This document shows positions 59,256 through 64,000 of a stretch of 64,000 nucleotides of DNA, in pieces. Position 1 is the stretch's first letter; every line of letters starts with the position of its first letter. The notes under the pieces are model-generated. The model was not told where the DNA came from, did no database searches, and saw nothing but the letters and a program-made list of their open reading frames with translations. Position numbers and translations under genes: made by a program. Origin of the DNA: Sambucus nigra (Eukaryota > Streptophyta > Magnoliopsida > Dipsacales > Adoxaceae); NCBI GenBank assembly GCA_949130495.1, contig OX422219.1, positions 261,501,111 through 261,565,110 on the forward strand. The letters run 5' to 3'.

Positions 59256-62200
59256 CTAGAAAGTACCTGCTAAAAATAAATCTGGATAACGATCGCGCAT
59301 CTCATCCTCGCGCTCCCATGTGGACTCCTCGACATTGTGATGTCGCCACTGAACATGCACTAATGGAACTATCTTTGACCGCAGTTTCCTCTCGCTTCGG
59401 TCCAAAATAGCAATCGACCCCTCCTCGTAGAAGCTATCCGGCTGGAGATCGATGTCCTCCACAGCAATGTGAGAATGAGCCAAGTTATCTCTAAGGTATT
59501 TCCTCAGCGAGGAAATATGGAACACATCGTGAATCCGATGCAAATGCTCCGGTAGCCCGAGTCTATACGCAACCGGTCCGATCCGCTCAATAATAGGAAA
59601 CGACCCCACATACCTTGGTGCCAACTTCCCCTTCTTCCCGAAACGCATAATCCCCTTCATTGGAGATACCCTGAGCAAAACCTGGTCCCCCACTTGGAAC
59701 TCCCTGAAAAATCTCTTCGCATCAGCATAACTCTTCTGCCTGTCTTGAGCTACCCGAATGCGACTCCGAATCAACTCAATCCTTGCCGAAGTATCCTGAA
59801 TCACTTCCGGTCCAAGTAGTTTGTTGTCCCCCACCTCTAACCAACATGCTGGGGAACGACAAGGCCTACCGTACAATGCCTCAAACGGAGCCATGCCAAT
59901 AGTGAACTGATAGGAGTTGTTGTAACCAAACTCCACCAGTGGAAGGTACTGCTCCCATCCACCCCCGAAGTCAATAATGCACATGCGTAGCATGTCCTCC
60001 AACATCTGATTTGTGCGCTTTGTCTGCCCATCAGTCTGCGGATGATATGCCGTACTCAACCGCAATTCCGTGCCCATGGCCTCCTGGAAACTCTCCCAAA
60101 ACCTCGAAACAAATATCTTGTCTCTGTCAGACACGATATTTAGGGGCACACCGTGAAGTCTCACAATCTCTGAAATGAAGAGCTGGGCATACGGTCCCGC
60201 AGTGTAGTCAGTCCTTACGGGTAAAAAGTGAGCGACCTTGGACAACCTATCCACAATTACCCAAACGGAGTCGTGACCCCTCTGCGACGTAGGCAACCCC
60301 GTGATAAAGTCCATGGATATGCTCTCCCACATCAGCACCGGGACCTCCAATGGCTGTAGCAATCCTGCCGGTCTCTGATGATCCACTTTTACAAGCTGAC
60401 AAGTGGCGCATTTCGAAACAAACTCAGCGATATCTTTCTTCATACCGCTCCACCAATACTGGCGTCTCATGTCTTGGTACATTTTGTCCCCTCCGGGATG
60501 TACCGCGAACTGTGAGCCGTGCGACTCTGCCATCACCTCGTGTCGCAATTCATCCCCTTCTGGAACTACCAATCTCCCATTGAAGCGTAATCCCCCGTCT
60601 GAGCTAACGGTATATGATTCGGCTCCCTCTGCTAGTAATCGAACTATCTGTTCCTGACAGAACGAGTCATTAGCATGTGCTCGTACTACCTTCGTGACAA
60701 TCTGCGGTGTAACAGTCATCACAGACATGAAAGATCTGGCCACTGCATCCTGGTGTCCCAATTCCTTCCACTTATCCTTCCACACCTCTGCCACCTCATC
60801 TGCTGGCCTACGGCTCAACGCGTCTGCTACCACGCTAGCCTTACCCGGATGATACTGGATGTCGAACTGGTAGTCCTTCACAAACTCAAGCCACCTACGC
60901 TGCCGCATATTCAATTCCTTCTGCGTGAACAGATACTATAGGGACTTGTGGTCCGTGAACAATTGGAACTTCTCCCCCAAAAGATAGTGCCTCCAAATAC
61001 GTAGGGCAAATACCACTGCCGCCAACTCCAAATCATGCGTGGGGTAATTCTTCTCATGAGGCTTAAGCTTACGGGAAGCATAAGCTATGGCCTATCTCTC
61101 CTGCTGCAATACACCTCCCAGTCCTTGCAAAGACGCATCGGTGTAAACCAAATACTCAACTCCCGGTCTCGGCAAAGCTAACACAGGTGCTGAGGTCAAT
61201 TTTTCCATCAATTCATCGAATGCCAACTGACAGGAATCACTCCAGATGTAGGGCACACCCTTACGAGTCTGATGTGTCAAAGGACCTGCTATCTCCGAGA
61301 AACCCCGAATAAACCTCCTGTAGTATCCTGCTAGACCCAAGAAACTACGAATCTCAGTCGGTGTCGTGGGCTGTCCCCACTCCCTCACCGCTGATACTTT
61401 CCCCGGATCAACAGATATTCCCCGGTCGGAAATAATATGTCCCAAAAACTGGACTTCCTTCAGCCAAAACCCTCACTTCTCATATTTTGCATACAACTCG
61501 TTCTGACGAAGTGTCTGCAAAACCTGCCTCAAATGCTCGGCGTGTTCCTCCTCTGTCTAGGAGTAAACCAGAATGTCATCAATGAAGAGATTGACAAACT
61601 GATCTAGGAAATCCCTGAACACTCTGTTCATCAAGTCCATAAACACAGCTGGAGCGTTGGTCAAACCAAAAGGCATAACGCGAAACTCGTAAGAACCATA
61701 TCTCGACAAGAACGCGGTCTTCGAGACATCCTCCTCCCGGATACGTAACTGATGGTATCCCGATCTCAAATCAATCTTTGAGAAGAAAGAAACTCCTCTC
61801 AACTGGTCGAATAAGTCATCGATTCGAGGCAACGGATACTTATTCCGTATCGTGACCTTATTCAACTCTCTGTAGTCCACACACAATCTCAGTGAACCGT
61901 CCCTCTTCTTCACAAATAAAACTGGAGCGCCCCAAGGTGAGGTACTCCTACGAATAAAGCCCTGACCTAACAGCTGCTTTATCTGATCCCGTAACTCTCG
62001 CATCTCAGCTGGAGCCATACGGTACGGTGCACGTGCTATAGGTCTCGTACCCAGTACCAAATCTATAACAAAGTCTATCTCTCGACTGGGTGGTAAGCCT
62101 GGTATCTCCTGAAATACATCCGAATACTCCCTGACTACTGGGATAGAATCTAAAGGAATCACAACCTCCTTAGAGGTATCCTCCTCTAGGTAATACAAAT

Positions 62201-62547
62201 GAGCGGTCGATCCTCCCTCTGGGCGAGGCATTGCCACTACGAACATCTCTTGCCCCGGAATGGCAAAAACAATGCTCCCGCTGAAGCAGTCAATCATGGC
62301 CCTATAAGCTATGAGCCAATCCATACCGATGATCACATAGTGAACATGCATATCTAATACCAACATATCTGCAGGTAATACCAGACTACCAATCCCTACT
62401 CCCACTCCCCGGCATATAAAGAATATAAGTGACCCACTCCCCAATGGTGAGTCGACACACGTCACTGTGCTCTCTGCCGTAGCTAACAATCCTAAAGCTT
62501 TCGCGAAGTGTGTAGCTATAAGACAGTGTGTAGCCCCCGTATCGAAT
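59256..62547 (-). pseudogene. Second, truncated Tekay-like pol (protease to chromodomain)
   Basis: Starts abruptly just before the protease motif LFDTGATH (62,547) and runs through RT, RNase H, integrase and chromodomain to the stop at 59,256; all of gag is missing. In-frame nonsense codons: TAG at 61,557-61,559, TGA at 61,473-61,475, TAG at 61,092-61,094 and TAG at 60,936-60,938. All three TAGs are CAG in the complete copy. The RT active site reads [10 protein letters not shown] (Asp pair kept). The integrase catalytic Glu is replaced by Lys (codon at 60,018-60,020, GAG to AAG). The open segment 60,914-59,256 holds the whole integrase. It is a sister copy of 51,449-56,074. Confidence 0.93.
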
Positions 62548-63290
62548 AAAATATACCTGACTCTTGGCCTGGCTTCCTATTGGCTTTGGTCTTCTGTCAA
62601 ACCACCCTAAAACTTCGTTAGTCCTCCCGTTTTTTTCTGTGAGTTCGGAATCCAACTTCACCAACTCTTCATGGAAAACACAGGTGGAGTACCAAATGTG
62701 CAACTTTATTTTGATGATGGTTCTAGTCCAACTTACCGCCATGATTAACAACCTTCAAAATGAGGTTCATGAGATGTAGTGAAATCGAGTCCCTATTCCT
62801 GAAGATCCCGAGGTCCTCTTCCCTGTGCGATGGGTCTACCTTCACCCGAGATTGTTTGGATCCTGAAAGAATATCAGCATGTCCCACGTGCACCTCAAGT
62901 CAATAGGTCACCATCGGCTCATCCCTATGCCGAACCTGGCCCAGTCAGGGGCTAACCTGGCAGTACCCATCGGTCTAAAGGAAGAAGAGTTAAACAAGGT
63001 CAAGGAATACCTTAAGTTTCTAACTAAGAAGTTTAACCAGGTTCTAATATTTGGGAACTACATGGATTACACCCATATGTCTCCCTTCCCTAAAGCAAGG
63101 CAGCCGAAAAAGTTCAAGATGCCTTACATTGAGAAGTTCGGCAGTAGTGGTCCCCCAATTATTCATCTTTGAAGCTACAACCGAGCCATGACTCTCCTAG
63201 GTGCCTCCGAGATAATGGCCCAGATGTTCCAATAAACTTTGAAGGATATCACTCTTCGTTCGTTTTTATCCCTCCAAGAATCCAGAATTT
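62548..63290 (+). pseudogene. Gypsy (Tat/Ogre-like) gag remnant
   Basis: The plus-strand frame at 62,879-63,172 encodes GLKEEELNKVKEYLKFL, then KKFKMPYIEKFGSSGPPIIHL. This resembles the start of the gag core of Ogre/Tat elements (KFKMP..DKYDGSG.P..HL). After a stop at 63,172 the same frame continues with RAMTLLGASEIMAQMFQ and TLKDITLRSFLSLQ, matching the following helices. Upstream, INNLQNEVHEM and LFPVRWVYLHP may be the N-terminal part. It is broken by several stops. It joins the truncated Tekay copy in opposite orientation at 62,547/62,548. Confidence 0.6.
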
Positions 63291-64000
63291 GCGAGTTCTA
63301 AGTTCATTACTACTTTCAAGGGAGGTGTGGGGGGATATTTAAAGACCCTAACCACCTTTGAGGAAGATAGATCTTTTTGAGAGTTCAGAAGTTATTGCTA
63401 AAGAGAATATACATTAGAGAGAGTTATTACAAACCAGATTTTTTCTTACTCACTCACCATTTTCATTTATTACGAAGCTTTTAAAATTTGATAGAGATTC
63501 TTGCGGGTGGTTGGTGTGTTTTGGCTTCCTGCCAAGGTGTATCTAGGGTTCTTACTTCTCTCTCCCTCTAGCTAAGTTACTTCTAAGTTCATTACTACTT
63601 TATGAGTTATACATGAGAGATTTGTGAGATCAAACTGAGTCTATCTTCACTGAGTTGTGTTTGTATGTGTTGTGGTTAATCAATAGTACACTTGAGTAAA
63701 CCACTGTGGTATTTAGGGTTGTCATGCAGTTGGTGAGCCACCTCTGCGACAACAGCCCCCTGACACACAGTGGTTAGGCAAAAGGCATGTCTTTCCATTT
63801 AATGTTTATGATGTGGAGACAACTAGGGCATCCGGTGTTTAATGTTTATGACATAAAGTATGAGGGAGGTATTTCACAGGCATTGATGACTGAGTTTCCT
63901 CGGGGGTGGTGTGGGGGGCTATTTAAGGACCCCAACCACCTTTGAGGAAGATAGATATTTTTTAGAGTTCGGAAGTTATTACTAAAGAGAATATACATTA
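63291..64000 (+). repeat. Non-coding end region with two direct repeats
   Basis: A ~90-bp segment at 63,324-63,416 (ggtgtggggggatatttaaa...) recurs at 63,908-64,000, spacing 584 bp, and reaches the window edge. A separate 21-bp word at 63,296-63,316 recurs exactly at 63,581-63,601. Each long copy has a TATTTAA motif followed by a conserved leader-like sequence, so they may be LTR pieces or a tandem duplication. No gene recognised. Confidence 0.6.

Larger units (their letters stand above)
48441..62547 (-). mobile_element. Tekay-like Ty3/gypsy tandem composite (LTR-internal-LTR-internal)
   Basis: Read on the minus strand: a truncated internal region (62,547-59,215), an LTR (59,214-56,252), a full internal region with primer site and polypurine tract (56,251-51,407), and an LTR (51,406-48,441). 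The middle LTR serves both internal regions: its outer side abuts the polypurine tract of the truncated copy and its inner side abuts the primer site of the complete copy. No duplicated 5-bp flank is seen around 48,441-59,214 (cctaa versus tactc), as expected if the middle LTR belongs to two units. This structure typically arises by unequal recombination between LTRs. Confidence 0.9.

Overview
The window is nuclear DNA of a flowering plant, about two-thirds A+T. It consists almost entirely of transposable elements nested in one another. I see no intact host protein-coding gene and no rRNA or tRNA gene. The plant assignment rests on the element families: a SIRE-type Ty1/copia element, a Tekay-like Ty3/gypsy chromovirus primed by initiator Met-tRNA, a Tat-type Ty3/gypsy element with two RNase H domains and an Asp-tRNA-like primer site, an L1-type LINE with plant ORF1 and zf-RVT features, and an Au-SINE-like fragment. 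The species cannot be read from the sequence.

Layout. (1) 1-21,829 is a tandem satellite-like array of about 20 copies of a ~1.06-1.09 kb unit that runs off the left edge. The unit is homologous to an internal segment of the Tekay LTRs at 48.4-51.4 and 56.3-59.2 kb. 21,830-23,550 is the unduplicated 3' remainder of that LTR. The LTR ends with the family terminus TGTCACA exactly where a broken copia pol gene begins. (2) 23,551 to about 27.6 kb is the 3' part of a decayed SIRE-type copia element: RT, RNase H, polypurine tract and 3' LTR. (3) 27.6-29.5 kb is unrecognised sequence with AT and CT microsatellites. (4) 29.5-44.5 kb is a decayed LINE split by a 10.7-kb Tat-type gypsy element (31,682-42,422, minus strand). 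The Tat element carries a broken gag-pol and, on the opposite strand, an extra ORF with PF04195-like character and two intron-like interruptions. (5) 44.5-46.5 kb is intergenic, with a duplicated block, an AT microsatellite and an Au-SINE-like piece. (6) 46,497-48,440 is the 5' part of another LTR with its own promoter and about five ~170-bp tandem repeats; a Tekay element is inserted in it. (7) 48,441-62,547 is a Tekay tandem composite on the minus strand: LTR, complete internal region, shared LTR, truncated second internal region. The complete copy has one gag-pol frame of about 1,541 codons broken by only two nonsense codons. (8) 62,548-64,000 is a plus-strand gypsy gag remnant followed by a ~90-bp direct repeat.

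Nothing here works together as a host pathway. What can be read is the history of the locus. Tekay elements inserted into older elements. LTRs recombined into a head-to-tail composite, and an LTR segment was amplified into an array with a dimeric higher-order structure. The coding copies have decayed, several of them by CAG-to-TAG changes of the kind expected from cytosine methylation. The array is the most unusual object in the window.
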